Shown in pieces: positions 8,323 to 16,364 of a DNA stretch of 33,325 bases. Source of the stretch: URHD0088 sp041488295 (GTDB taxonomy: Bacteria > Pseudomonadota > Alphaproteobacteria > ATCC43930 > CGMCC-115725). Below the pieces are notes generated by a model. It saw only the letters and a list, made by a program, of their open reading frames with translations, had not been told where the DNA came from and made no database searches. Position 1 is the first letter of the stretch; each line of letters opens with the position of its first letter. The stretch is taken from the NCBI GenBank assembly GCA_041488295.1, contig JBGPOZ010000023.1:1-33325 (forward strand), in the 5' to 3' direction. Made by a program: the position numbers and the translations under genes.

Positions 8323-10419
8323 TCAGATCTGCGCCAAGGTCTTGATGCGCGCCTTGGGGTGGATCTCGTTCTGCGACATCACCACCGTCACCGGGCGGAA
8401 GCGCTCGATGATGGAACGCACATAGGGTCGGACTGCCGGACTCGTCAGCAGCACCGGCGTGTCGCCGGATGTGGCAAGCCTCTCGAAGGTCTGTCGCACG
8501 CTCGCGATGAATTCCTGGAGGCGGCTCGGCGGCATGCTGAGCTGCTTGTCGTCGCCCTGGCCGACGATCGCCTCGGCGAAACTCTGCTCCCATTGCGGCG
8601 ACAGCGTTACGAGCGGGATATAACCGGCCTCGCCCGTGTGCGTATCGCTGATCTGCCGGCCGAGCCGAACGCGCACATGCTCGGTGATGACGCTGACATT
8701 GCGGCTGAAGCCGCAAGCCTCCGAGATCCCTTCAAGGATCGTCGGCAGATCGCGGATCGAGACGCGTTCGGTCAGAAGGCTCTGCAGGACGCGCTGAACG
8801 CCGCCCAATGAGATCTGTCCGGGGATGAGGTCGGCGATCAGCTTCTGATGACCCTTGTCGAGCTCGTCGAGCAGCTTCTGCGTTTCGGCATAGGACAAGA
8901 GCTCTGCCATGTTGTCCTTGATGACCTCGGTCAGATGCGTCGTGACGACGGTCTGCGGTTCGACGACGGTGTAGCCGCGGAACGTTGCCTCTTCGCGCGA
9001 CGTTTCGGCCGCCCACAATGCCGGAAGGCCAAAGGTCGGCTCCTTGGTCGCTTCGCCGGGGATCGTGATCGGCTCGCCGCGCGGATCCATGATGAGCAGC
9101 ATGTTCGGCCGGAGATCGCCGCGGCCCGCCTCGAGCTCCTTGATGCGGATCACGTAGGTGTTGGCCGCAAGCTGCAGATTGTCCTGAATTCGGACCGACG
9201 GCATGATGAAGCCCATCTCGACCGCGAGCTGGCGGCGCAACGCCTTGATCTGGTCGGTGAGCCGCTGGCCCTTGTCGCTGTTGATGAGGCCGAGAAGGCC
9301 GTAGCCCAATTCGAGGCGGAGCTGATCGATCTGCAGCGCCGCGGTGATCGGCTCCTCCTTGACCGGAGCGACCGAGGCTTTTGCGAGATCGGCGGCGTCG
9401 TTCAGGATCTTCTCGCCGTCGAGCGTCAGACGCCAGGCGGCGCCGCCCGTCAGCGCCGCAAGCAGGAGGAAGGGCAGCATCGGAATGCCGGGCAGCACCG
9501 AGAGTGCGACCATCAGGACCGATGCGAGTCCGAGCGCCGAGGGATAACGCGAAAATTGGCCGAAGAGCGCTTTGTCGGCCGAACCGATGACGCCGGCCTT
9601 CGAGACCAGCATGCCGGCAGCGGTCGAGACGATGAGTGCCGGGATTTGCGAGACCAACCCGTCGCCGACGGTGAGCAGGGTGAAGGTCTGCGTCGCCTCG
9701 GCAAAGGTCATGTTCTTCTGCACGACACCGATGAAGATGCCGGCGATGATATTGATAAAGACGATGATCAGGCCGGCGACGGCATCGCCGCGCACGAATT
9801 TCGAGGCGCCGTCCATGGCGCCGAAGAAATTGCTTTCATCCTCGATCTCGGCGCGCCGCTTCTTTGCGCCCGCTTCGTCGATGAGGCCGGCGGACAGGTC
9901 GGCGTCGATGGCGAGCTGCTTGCCGGGCATGCTGTCGAGGCTGAAGCGCGCGGCGACCTCGGCGATGCGCCCCGAGCCCTTGGTGATGACGACGAAATTC
10001 ACCACGACGAGGATCGTGAAGACAATGACGCCGATGATGAAGTTGCCGCCCATCACGAAGGCGCCGAACGCGGCGATGACGTGTCCTGCCGCGGCCGGCC
10101 CTTCGTGGCCGTGACTGAGGATGAGGCGAGTCGAGGCAAGGTTCAGCGACAGGCGCAGCATCGTCGAGATGAGCAACGTCGTCGGGAAGGCAGAAAATTC
10201 GAGCGGTCGCTGGATGAAGAGCGCGACCATCAGGGTGAGGACGGAAAGCGTCATCGACGCCGCGAGGCTGAAATCGAGCAGCCAGGTCGGCATCGGCAGG
10301 ATGAGCACCACCAGGATTGCGACGACACCAAGCGCGAGCGCGATCTCGCCGCGCTTTACCGCAGAGCCGATCCGGTCGAAGGCGTTCGGTGCCGCCGCTG
10401 TGGCCGTCGTGTCGGTCAC
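8323..10419 (-). CDS. flhA: FlhA, flagellar export gate protein
   Basis: A 698-aa member of the FHIPEP family and the largest membrane component of the flagellar type III export gate. The N-terminal half has about eight hydrophobic segments (first near 27-60) and the conserved cytoplasmic loop with SLDSMPGKQLAIDADLSAG, and GAKKRR soon after. The C-terminal half is the cytoplasmic domain that docks chaperone-substrate complexes. Length and motifs are typical. The start is GTG at 10419, with GAGGGAG about 8-9 nt upstream. The gene follows flbD after 66 nt and precedes flhF by 9 nt, so it sits in the middle of the operon. Confidence 0.97.
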   Translation of the reverse strand: MTDTTATAAAPNAFDRIGSAVKRGEIALALGVVAILVVLILPMPTWLLDFSLAASMTLSVLTLMVALFIQRPLEFSAFPTTLLISTMLRLSLNLASTRLILSHGHEGPAAAGHVIAAFGAFVMGGNFIIGVIVFTILVVVNFVVITKGSGRIAEVAARFSLDSMPGKQLAIDADLSAGLIDEAGAKKRRAEIEDESNFFGAMDGASKFVRGDAVAGLIIVFINIIAGIFIGVVQKNMTFAEATQTFTLLTVGDGLVSQIPALIVSTAAGMLVSKAGVIGSADKALFGQFSRYPSALGLASVLMVALSVLPGIPMLPFLLLAALTGGAAWRLTLDGEKILNDAADLAKASVAPVKEEPITAALQIDQLRLELGYGLLGLINSDKGQRLTDQIKALRRQLAVEMGFIMPSVRIQDNLQLAANTYVIRIKELEAGRGDLRPNMLLIMDPRGEPITIPGEATKEPTFGLPALWAAETSREEATFRGYTVVEPQTVVTTHLTEVIKDNMAELLSYAETQKLLDELDKGHQKLIADLIPGQISLGGVQRVLQSLLTERVSIRDLPTILEGISEACGFSRNVSVITEHVRVRLGRQISDTHTGEAGYIPLVTLSPQWEQSFAEAIVGQGDDKQLSMPPSRLQEFIASVRQTFERLATSGDTPVLLTSPAVRPYVRSIIERFRPVTVVMSQNEIHPKARIKTLAQI

Positions 10420-10485
10420 GCGTGCTGCTCCCTCAACACTCTTCTCCCGGGCAGGGGAGGCATTCGCAAATGAATGGGCTCATCC

Positions 10486-11817
10486 TCACAGGGCGACGCG
10501 CTCCAGCTCGTTGGGCGGCGTGACGGCAAGCCCTTCCTGCCGATATAGCTGAAGCTTGTTGCGTAAGGTGCGAATTGAGATTCCGAGGATCGTCGCGGCA
10601 TGCGTTCTATTGCCGAGGCAATGCTGGAGCGTATCGAGGATGAGATCGCGCTCGACATCGGCGACGGTGCGGCCGACGAGCGCGCCCGCGACGCTGCCCG
10701 CCTTGCCGTTTTCCGGCTTCCCTGTCGACAGCATGACGGCGTCGGGGCCGATCTCGCCGCCACCCGAAAGGAGGATTGCGCGATGCATCGTGTTCTCGAG
10801 CTCGCGTACATTGCCGCGCCAATTGTGGCGCGTCAGTTGCTCGCGCAGGAGCGACGAAAGCCCAGCGTAGGCGACGCCGTTGGCGGCAGCATATTTTTTG
10901 GCGAAATGCTCGGCCAACGGCTCGATGTCGCGGGGCCGCTCGCGGAGCGCCGGGATGCGCAGATTGACGACGTTGAGGCGGAAATAGAGATCCTCGCGGA
11001 AGACGCCCTTGCGGACGTCTTCCTCGAGATCGCGATTGGAGGTGGCGAGAAGGCGGATGTCGATCTTGATGGGATGCGCGCCGCCGACCCGGTCGATCTC
11101 GCGCTCTTGGATGGCGCGGAGCAGCTTCGCCTGGAGACGCGGGTGCATCTCGCTGATCTCGTCGAGCAACAGCGTCCCGCCATTCGCCTCCTCGAATTTG
11201 CCGATGCGGCGCGCGACGGCGCCGGTGAAAGCGCCCTTCTCATGCCCGAAGAGCTCGGATTCGAGAAGGTTTTCGGGAATCGCCGCGCAGTTGACGGTGA
11301 TGAAGCTTTGCGCGGAACGTCGGCTTTTTCGATGGATGAACCGCGCGAGCACCTCCTTGCCGGTGCCGCTCTCGCCGGTCAGGAGAATGCTCGCATCGGC
11401 GGGCGCGACCTGCTCGGCGAGGCGAAGAACTTTTTCCATCGCCGGATCGCGCCAGATGACGGCGCTGCTCTCTTCGGCGACAGCCTCGAGCACCGCTGCG
11501 ATCAGCGCGGCGTCCGGCGGCAGGGGAATGTACTCCTTCGCGCCGGCCTTGATGGCACGCACCGCCGCTTCGGAATCGGTGCCGATGCCGCACGCAACGA
11601 CCGGAATATTGATCCGCTCGCGCCGTAGGCTCTCCACCATGCGGGCGATGTCGAGCTTCACGTCCATCATGAGAAGATCGGCGCCCTGTCCCGAGCGCAA
11701 GGCGGCAAGCGCCGCCTCGATGTCGACGACATGCGCGACCTTGGCGCCGCGCGCGAGCGCGATCTTTCCCGCCGTGCTGATGTAGCCTTCCAGAGGCCCG
11801 AGGATGAGGAGACGCAT
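10486..11817 (-). CDS. flbD: FlbD, sigma-54-dependent flagellar regulator with atypical receiver
   Basis: A 443-aa NtrC-type activator. Residues 1-115 are a receiver-like domain, followed by an AAA+ domain with Walker A GESGTGKE (148-155), the sigma-54 contact loop GAFTGA (195-200) and Walker B TLLLDE (about 215-220). A Fis-type helix-turn-helix closes the protein (NRTHAATILGISIRTLRNKL). The receiver has an aspartate in the phospho-acceptor strand (Asp52) but lacks the acidic pair normally found after the first strand (LLILGPLEG). Caulobacter FlbD is likewise controlled by the partner FliX rather than by ordinary phosphorylation; no fliX is in this window. FlbD activates late flagellar genes and represses fliF in Caulobacter. 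Here it is the fifth gene of the fliF operon. Confidence 0.95.
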   Translation of the reverse strand: MRLLILGPLEGYISTAGKIALARGAKVAHVVDIEAALAALRSGQGADLLMMDVKLDIARMVESLRRERINIPVVACGIGTDSEAAVRAIKAGAKEYIPLPPDAALIAAVLEAVAEESSAVIWRDPAMEKVLRLAEQVAPADASILLTGESGTGKEVLARFIHRKSRRSAQSFITVNCAAIPENLLESELFGHEKGAFTGAVARRIGKFEEANGGTLLLDEISEMHPRLQAKLLRAIQEREIDRVGGAHPIKIDIRLLATSNRDLEEDVRKGVFREDLYFRLNVVNLRIPALRERPRDIEPLAEHFAKKYAAANGVAYAGLSSLLREQLTRHNWRGNVRELENTMHRAILLSGGGEIGPDAVMLSTGKPENGKAGSVAGALVGRTVADVERDLILDTLQHCLGNRTHAATILGISIRTLRNKLQLYRQEGLAVTPPNELERVAL

Positions 11818-11850
11818 CGTTGCCAGGTCCGCTCTATGGGGAGGAGGGCG

Positions 11851-12186
11851 TCAGGATCGTTCCGCCTTGACGATTTCCGTCATCGTCACGCCGAGCCGTT
11901 CGTCGACGACGACGACCTCGCCGCGCGCCACCAGTCGGTTGTTGACGTAGATGTCGATGGCCTCGCCGACCTTGCGGTCGAGCTCGACGACGGCACCGCG
12001 GCCGAGCTTCAAGAGCTGGCTCACCTGCATGGTGGCCCTGCCAAGCACAGCGGAGATCTGCACCGGAACGTCGTAGACCGCTTCGAGGTCCTTGGCGTGC
12101 TGCGCCGCCCGCGGCTCGCCGGTACTGGCGGCGGCGCGCGCTTCGCCGTCGAGCTCGGCAAGCTGAAGATTTTCTTTCTCATCCAT
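11851..12186 (-). CDS. fliN: FliN, flagellar motor switch protein
   Basis: A 111-aa C-ring protein. The C-terminal SpoA domain spans about 36-106 (YDVPVQISAVLGR, LLKLGRGAVVELDRKVGE, DIYVNNRLVARGEVVVVDERLGVTMTEI), nearly invariant across the family. The N-terminal 35 residues are a charged, low-complexity tail. FliN forms the base of the C-ring and binds FliH at the export entrance. Its start overlaps the fliH stop by 8 nt, which suggests coupled translation. The flbD gene begins 33 nt downstream. Confidence 0.96.
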   Translation of the reverse strand: MDEKENLQLAELDGEARAAASTGEPRAAQHAKDLEAVYDVPVQISAVLGRATMQVSQLLKLGRGAVVELDRKVGEAIDIYVNNRLVARGEVVVVDERLGVTMTEIVKAERS

Positions 12187-12874
12187 CGACCGTCTCCTGG
12201 GTTCCGCCGGCGGCGGTATGCTGCGTTGTGTCGTTCGATCTGCTCAAACCATCGAGCGCGCGCGCCATCGCCGCCTCGATCTCGCGCATCGAGCGCGGCA
12301 TGTCACGTTCTGCACCGCCATCGGCCCATTCGATCCGGCAATCCGATTCGGAGAGCGCCTCCTCGGCGAGGATGACCAGCTTGCCCTGGTAGCCACCAGT
12401 GGCGACGAGTGGCGCGAGGCGATTCTGAGCGTCCTCGAAGAGTGCGTCGGGGATCCGCAGCACGAGGCGCGGCTCGTCAAGGCATTCGCGCAGGCAACTC
12501 GTAACGAGCGCGCCGATCTCCGCAAAGCCGTCGCGTCGCGTCAATGCCGGGAAAAGCTTGCCGACGATGAGGCGCGTCAATTCGATGATTTGCCGCTCGT
12601 TCTCGCATTGCGCTTCCGCCTTTTGCGACAACATCACGGCAAGGCGTTCGGCGATCGCCGACAGGGTTGCGCTGACGCGCTCCTCGCGGGCGGCGGCGGC
12701 TTCGGCCAATCCGGCTGCTTGCCCCTCCGCACGGCCCTTCGTTTCCGCCGCGGCGAGATCGGCCGAATTGAAGGTCGGCTCCGCCGGAGTGATCGGTTTG
12801 CGCCCGCGCGATGCCGCCGGGCCGCCCGGCCCGTCGAAGCTTTGATCGAAGAGAAATTTTTGTGCGACCGCCAT
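12179..12874 (-). CDS. fliH: FliH-like flagellar assembly protein (FlbE)
   Basis: A 231-aa protein in the position of Caulobacter flbE/fliH. It begins with a short conserved patch (MAVAQKFLFDQSF). An Ala/Glu-rich helical segment follows (about 45-110), then a C-terminal domain with LTRLIVGKLFPAL and LRIPDALFEDAQNRL typical of FliH/YscL stators. The family inhibits and positions the export ATPase FliI and links it to FliN. I used the ATG at 12874. An in-frame TTG at 12886 overlaps the fliG stop codon and would add four residues. Sequence conservation in FliH is low, so order and length carry much of the weight. Confidence 0.85.
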   Translation of the reverse strand: MAVAQKFLFDQSFDGPGGPAASRGRKPITPAEPTFNSADLAAAETKGRAEGQAAGLAEAAAAREERVSATLSAIAERLAVMLSQKAEAQCENERQIIELTRLIVGKLFPALTRRDGFAEIGALVTSCLRECLDEPRLVLRIPDALFEDAQNRLAPLVATGGYQGKLVILAEEALSESDCRIEWADGGAERDMPRSMREIEAAMARALDGLSRSNDTTQHTAAGGTQETVDG

Positions 12875-12882
12875 GTTCGCTA

Positions 12883-13899
12883 TCAATAGACCAGCTCGTC
12901 ATCGCCCTTGCTGTCGGCGATGACGATCTCGCCGCTCGCAGCAAGGTCTTTGGCGAGGGCGACCATGTAACCTTGCGCCTCTTCGACGTCTCTGAGGCGC
13001 ACCGGGCCCATCGCTTGCATTTCCTCGCGCAGCAGCTTGCCGGAGCGCTCGGACATGTTGGAGAAGAAGAGGTCGCGCAACGATTCCGAGGCGCCCTTCA
13101 ATGCGATCGGCACCTTGACCTTGTCGGCATTGCGCAAGATCGCCTGAACCGCGATCGCGTCGAGCTTGCTGAGATCCTCGAAGGTGAACATGAGCGCCTT
13201 GATACGCTCGGCCGAGTCGCGATTGCGCTCCTCGAGCGCGGTGATGAAGCGGCTCTCGGTGCTGCGGTCGAGGCTGTTGAAGATCTCGGCGATAAGCTCG
13301 TGCGCGTCGCGCCGGTTGGTGCGCGCCAGATTGGTGAAGAACTCGGTGCGCAAGGTCCGTTCGACGTCGTCGAGCACTTCCTTCTGCACCGCTTCCATGC
13401 GCAGCATTCGCATGACGACCTCCATCGCGAAGCTCTCGGGAAGCTGCGCGAGGACGCGGGCGGCGTGCTCGGATTTGATTTTCGATAGAACGACGGCGAC
13501 GGTTTGCGGGTACTCGTTCTTGAGGTAATTCGCGAGCACCACCTCGTTGACGTTGCCGAGCTTGTCCCACATGGTGCGACCGGCGGGGCCGCGGATCTCC
13601 TCCATGATGGTGTTGACGCGCTCCTTGCCGAGAACTTTCGACAGGAGCCGCTCGGTGCTCTCGTAGCTGCCGACGAGCGATCCGGTCGCGGAGATCTGAT
13701 CGGCGAAATCGACGAAGAGGCGCTCGACGATGTTCGAGCTGACCGTCCCCAGATTGGCCATCGTCTGAGAGATCTCCTTGATCTCCTCGTCATCCATCAG
13801 GCTGAAGAGTTTGGCGGTGTGTTCCTCGCCCAGGGACAGGATGAGGATCGCCGCCCGTTCCGGTCCGGTCATTGAACGGACGTCTTCCCGGTTGCGCAT
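12883..13899 (-). CDS. fliG: FliG, flagellar motor switch protein
   Basis: A 338-aa C-ring protein. The N-terminal domain (about 10-105) binds FliF. The middle domain carries NEYPQTVAVVL in place of the usual EHPQ. The C-terminal domain contains the torque helix region LMFTFEDLSKLD and the conserved RNADK and ALKGASE segments. FliG couples ion flow through the stators to rotation. ATG at 13899 has GGAG upstream; a second ATG ten codons in (MTGPERAAIL) is a less likely alternative. The gene is 14 nt downstream of fliF and abuts fliH. Confidence 0.97.
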   Translation of the reverse strand: MRNREDVRSMTGPERAAILILSLGEEHTAKLFSLMDDEEIKEISQTMANLGTVSSNIVERLFVDFADQISATGSLVGSYESTERLLSKVLGKERVNTIMEEIRGPAGRTMWDKLGNVNEVVLANYLKNEYPQTVAVVLSKIKSEHAARVLAQLPESFAMEVVMRMLRMEAVQKEVLDDVERTLRTEFFTNLARTNRRDAHELIAEIFNSLDRSTESRFITALEERNRDSAERIKALMFTFEDLSKLDAIAVQAILRNADKVKVPIALKGASESLRDLFFSNMSERSGKLLREEMQAMGPVRLRDVEEAQGYMVALAKDLAASGEIVIADSKGDDELVY

Positions 13900-13913
13900 C
13901 GGTCAGATCTCCG

Positions 13914-15617
13914 TCAGGCGTTCTGATACATCCAGGAGCGGACGATCGCGACCGCCTCCTCCGGATGCTTCTCGACGATCTCGCCGATCTTCTTGATGCT
14001 CGATGCGCGCACGCGGCCTTCGACCTGGCTGATGTCGATCATCTGTTCGATATTGTCGAGCGCTCCGCCGGTCGGAGTTGCCGTCGCCGGAACGCCGGCG
14101 GCGATGCCGGACGGGGGCGGCAGAGCGCCGGCGACGCTCGGTGGTGCGAGAAGACGCTGTCCGTCGGGCCCGGTAAGGGCTGGTGCTCCGGCGCCGCCGG
14201 CCGGAGCCTCGAGCATGCGCGTGACGATCGGCTTCACGACAAGGAGAATGACAAGGAGGCCAACGATCGCGAACGCAATCGGCTCCGCAGCCTTCAGCAG
14301 CTCGCTTTTGCTGAAGCCGAGAAATCCGTCTGCCGCAGCCACCGCAGGCTCATCCGGCGTGCTGAAGCGCAGATTGACGACTTGGATGTTGTCGCCGCGC
14401 TTCTCGTCGAAGCCGATTGCAGTCCGGACCAGGGAGTCGAGCTGCTTCATCTCCTCCGGCGAGCGCGGCTGATAGGCCTTCGTGCCGTCAGTGCCGGCGG
14501 CATAGACGCCGTCGACGAGGACCGCGACCGAGAGGCGTTTCACGACGCCGCCCTCGCGAACCTGGCTCTTCACCGTCTTGGTGATCTCGTAATTCGTCGT
14601 CTCCTCGTTCCGGCCGCTCTTCGACTGGCCGCCGACCGCGTTCTTGTTGGCTTGTGCATCGGGCAGATTGTTGGCGACGGTCACCGGTTGGTCGCCGCCC
14701 TCGCTGTTGGAGCTCGTCTCGTTGACCGATTGCGTCGAGCGGACGACCTGGCCGTCGGGATCGAAGCTCTCCGAATTCGTCGTGACGCGATCGAAATCCA
14801 TATCGGCATGGACTTCGACACGCGCCTTGCCGGGGCCGACCGACCGCTCCAGCATCTCCTCGACGCTGCGCGAGAGGCGCGTTTCGTAATTGACGCGCAT
14901 CTCCTCGCTGTTCATGCCGCCCGATCCCGGGTTGGCGCCGCCATCATCGGTGCCGCGCGCGAGAAGGGTTCCCTCGCTGTCGGCGATCGAGACGCGGCCG
15001 GGCCGCAGACCTGGAACGGCGGCGGCGACGAGGTGCTGGATCGCCGCCACCTGCATCTTGCCGAGATGCTCGGCGCCGCGCGTCTTGATCACGATCGCGG
15101 CGCTCGGCTCCTGCTTCTCGCGGGAGAAGAGCTCGCGCTGCGGCAGAACAAGGTGGACGCGCGCCGCCTGTACCGTGTCGATCGACGAGATGGTCCGCGC
15201 GAGTTCACCCTCGAGCGCGCGCAGGTGATTGAGGTTCTGCACGAAGCTCGACGTGCCGAGCGCCTCGCCTTTGTCGAAGATTTCATATCCGACCGACCCG
15301 CCATGCGGCAGGCCGCCCTCGGCCATGGCGATGCGCAGCCGCGCCACCTGATCGGTCGGAACGAGGATTTGCGTACCGTCGCCGCGCAGCTGGTAGGGAA
15401 TATTCTGCGCTTCGAGCTTCTGCACGATCTGGCCGCTGTCGCGCGGATCGAGGTCGCTATAGAGGAGCCCATAGCTCGGCGCGGCGATCCGAGTGCTGAT
15501 GAAGACGAAGAATCCGATCGTGGCGGCGAGGACGGCGCCGATGGCCGCAAGGCGGGCGGGGCCAAGATTGCGCAGATTGACGAGAAGGCCGTTCAATGTG
15601 GTGCTCGTTGCTTGCAA
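13914..15617 (-). CDS. fliF: FliF, MS-ring protein
   Basis: A 567-aa inner-membrane ring protein, the foundation of the basal body. A first membrane segment is at about 20-40 (LAAIGAVLAATIGFFVFIS). The periplasmic ring-building motifs follow, including LYSDLDPRDSGQIVQKLE and LEGELARTISSID. A second membrane segment is near 440-465, and the C-terminal FliG-binding tail ends EEAVAIVRSWMYQNA. The start is uncertain. The only in-frame start codons are TTG at 15617 and TTG at 15596 (giving MNGLLVNLRNLG); an in-frame stop lies 60 nt further upstream, and neither has a good ribosome site. It is the first gene of the operon. A CtrA-like box and an inverted repeat lie in the 80 nt upstream. Confidence 0.95.
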   Translation of the reverse strand: MQATSTTLNGLLVNLRNLGPARLAAIGAVLAATIGFFVFISTRIAAPSYGLLYSDLDPRDSGQIVQKLEAQNIPYQLRGDGTQILVPTDQVARLRIAMAEGGLPHGGSVGYEIFDKGEALGTSSFVQNLNHLRALEGELARTISSIDTVQAARVHLVLPQRELFSREKQEPSAAIVIKTRGAEHLGKMQVAAIQHLVAAAVPGLRPGRVSIADSEGTLLARGTDDGGANPGSGGMNSEEMRVNYETRLSRSVEEMLERSVGPGKARVEVHADMDFDRVTTNSESFDPDGQVVRSTQSVNETSSNSEGGDQPVTVANNLPDAQANKNAVGGQSKSGRNEETTNYEITKTVKSQVREGGVVKRLSVAVLVDGVYAAGTDGTKAYQPRSPEEMKQLDSLVRTAIGFDEKRGDNIQVVNLRFSTPDEPAVAAADGFLGFSKSELLKAAEPIAFAIVGLLVILLVVKPIVTRMLEAPAGGAGAPALTGPDGQRLLAPPSVAGALPPPSGIAAGVPATATPTGGALDNIEQMIDISQVEGRVRASSIKKIGEIVEKHPEEAVAIVRSWMYQNA

Positions 15618-15660
15618 CCGCGGGGCGCGCGGCTCGGTTTTGACCCTATCGATGGTCCGG

Positions 15661-15675
15661 TGAACAAGCGGTTAA
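15661..15675 (-). promoter_or_regulatory. CtrA-like binding site upstream of fliF
   Basis: Read on the minus strand the bases are TTAA-CCGCTTG-TTCA, one mismatch from the CtrA consensus TTAA-N7-TTAA, ending 44 nt upstream of the fliF start codon. The first half also matches the extended half-site TTAACC. In Caulobacter the fliF operon is a CtrA-activated class II flagellar operon. By my rough estimate one such single-mismatch site is expected by chance in the whole window at about 65% GC, so the position makes it notable. Confidence 0.55.
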
Positions 15676-15676
15676 G

Positions 15677-15697
15677 AGTGGGCAGATTTTGCCCACT
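15677..15697. promoter_or_regulatory. Perfect 8-bp inverted repeat upstream of fliF
   Basis: AGTGGGCA and TGCCCACT are separated by 5 bp, 60-80 nt upstream of the fliF start and 1 bp from the CtrA-like box. It may be an operator, for example an FlbD enhancer-like element comparable in place to Caulobacter ftr4. It could instead be the terminator hairpin of sciP, but no T-run follows on the minus strand (CTTAACC follows), which makes the operator reading better. Confidence 0.5.
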
Positions 15698-15889
15698 GCG
15701 GGTAAATCTTGCCGAGCTCGACAGCACCATCCGGTCGCGCGTGAGCACGCCGTCGGCAAGCGCCGGTGCTGCTGGCTCTGAGCGCCGTCAACATGTTGAT
15801 ATCATGGTAAAAATGCCGAGCACGTTCACGCGTGGTCGCGGCGAGTTCGATCGGAAACGGGTGGCGAGCGGTCGCGGGTTGCGGGGCGA

Positions 15890-16213
15890 TTACGGCCTGC
15901 CGCTCGGGGCGCGCTCGAGGCTGCGGTAATCCTGGAGGCGGGTCACGCGCAAGCCGGCGAGGCCATGGCTGTCGATGAGACGTTGCCAGGACAAGAATTC
16001 TTCGAGCGACAATTTGTAGCGCGTGCACGCGTCTTCGAGCGTGAGGACGCCGGAACGCACTGCCGCTACGACTTCGGCCTTGCGCCGGATGACCCAGCGT
16101 TTGGTATTCGGCGGCGGCAGTTCGGCAAGCCGCAGCATCCGCGCGTCGTCGCGGAGCTGGGCGCCGCTGGACGAGCCATTGCCGATCGGGGTTGCCTGCG
16201 ATCTCTCTTGCAT
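15890..16213 (-). CDS. sciP: SciP, DUF1153 inhibitor of CtrA
   Basis: A 107-aa protein with the DUF1153 core: LPPPNTKRWVIRRKAEVVAA (about 32-51), then LTLEDACTRYKLSLEEFLSWQ, GLAGLRVTRLQDYR at about 84-97, and a short basic tail. SciP binds the response regulator CtrA and blocks its recruitment of RNA polymerase at swarmer-phase promoters, including flagellar ones; it may also contact DNA through its helix-turn-helix. The first 25 residues are not conserved, and an internal ATG at 16138 (MLRLAELPPP) could be the true start. The gene lies 272 bp upstream of fliF on the same strand, matching my memory of Caulobacter, where sciP (CC_0903) neighbours the fliF operon. A CtrA-like box precedes it. 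Confidence 0.92.
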   Translation of the reverse strand: MQERSQATPIGNGSSSGAQLRDDARMLRLAELPPPNTKRWVIRRKAEVVAAVRSGVLTLEDACTRYKLSLEEFLSWQRLIDSHGLAGLRVTRLQDYRSLERAPSGRP

Positions 16214-16238
16214 GACGCGGAGGTTATGTCAGGGCCTT

Positions 16239-16253
16239 TTAAAAAAGCGCTAA
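16239..16253. promoter_or_regulatory. CtrA-like binding site upstream of sciP
   Basis: The plus strand reads TTAA-AAAAGCG-CTAA, one mismatch from TTAA-N7-TTAA, placed 26-40 nt upstream of the sciP start codon. In Caulobacter sciP is itself a CtrA target, so a site here fits a negative feedback loop. Caution: the local run of A and T raises the chance of a random match. Confidence 0.45.
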
Positions 16254-16304
16254 AGTCCCCCGACCAATTCGCCATTTCTGCTTGTTCGTCCGGATTCATG
16301 AGGT

Positions 16305-16334
16305 TTGACAAGCGGATGGCTCCTGCCAAATCAT
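16305..16334 (+). promoter_or_regulatory. Candidate housekeeping promoter for the 3-hydroxyacyl-CoA dehydrogenase
   Basis: TTGACA (16305-16310), an 18-bp spacer and AATCAT (16329-16334, four of six matches to TATAAT). Transcription would begin near 16341 and give a leader of about 24 nt to the ATG at 16365, with the GGAGG site inside it. The exact TTGACA also argues against reading the overlapping TTG as a start codon. Confidence 0.5.
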
Positions 16335-16364
16335 TCGGATCGGAATGAGGCGATGGAGGCGGGG

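Noticed and set aside
15601..15635. Search for a sigma-54 promoter (TGGC-N8-TTGC) before fliF
   Set aside because: TTGC occurs but no GG element sits at the right spacing; an early flagellar operon is not expected to use sigma-54.
15672..16028. 118-codon minus-strand frame between fliF and sciP
   Set aside because: It overlaps the conserved part of SciP in another frame and its product looks random.
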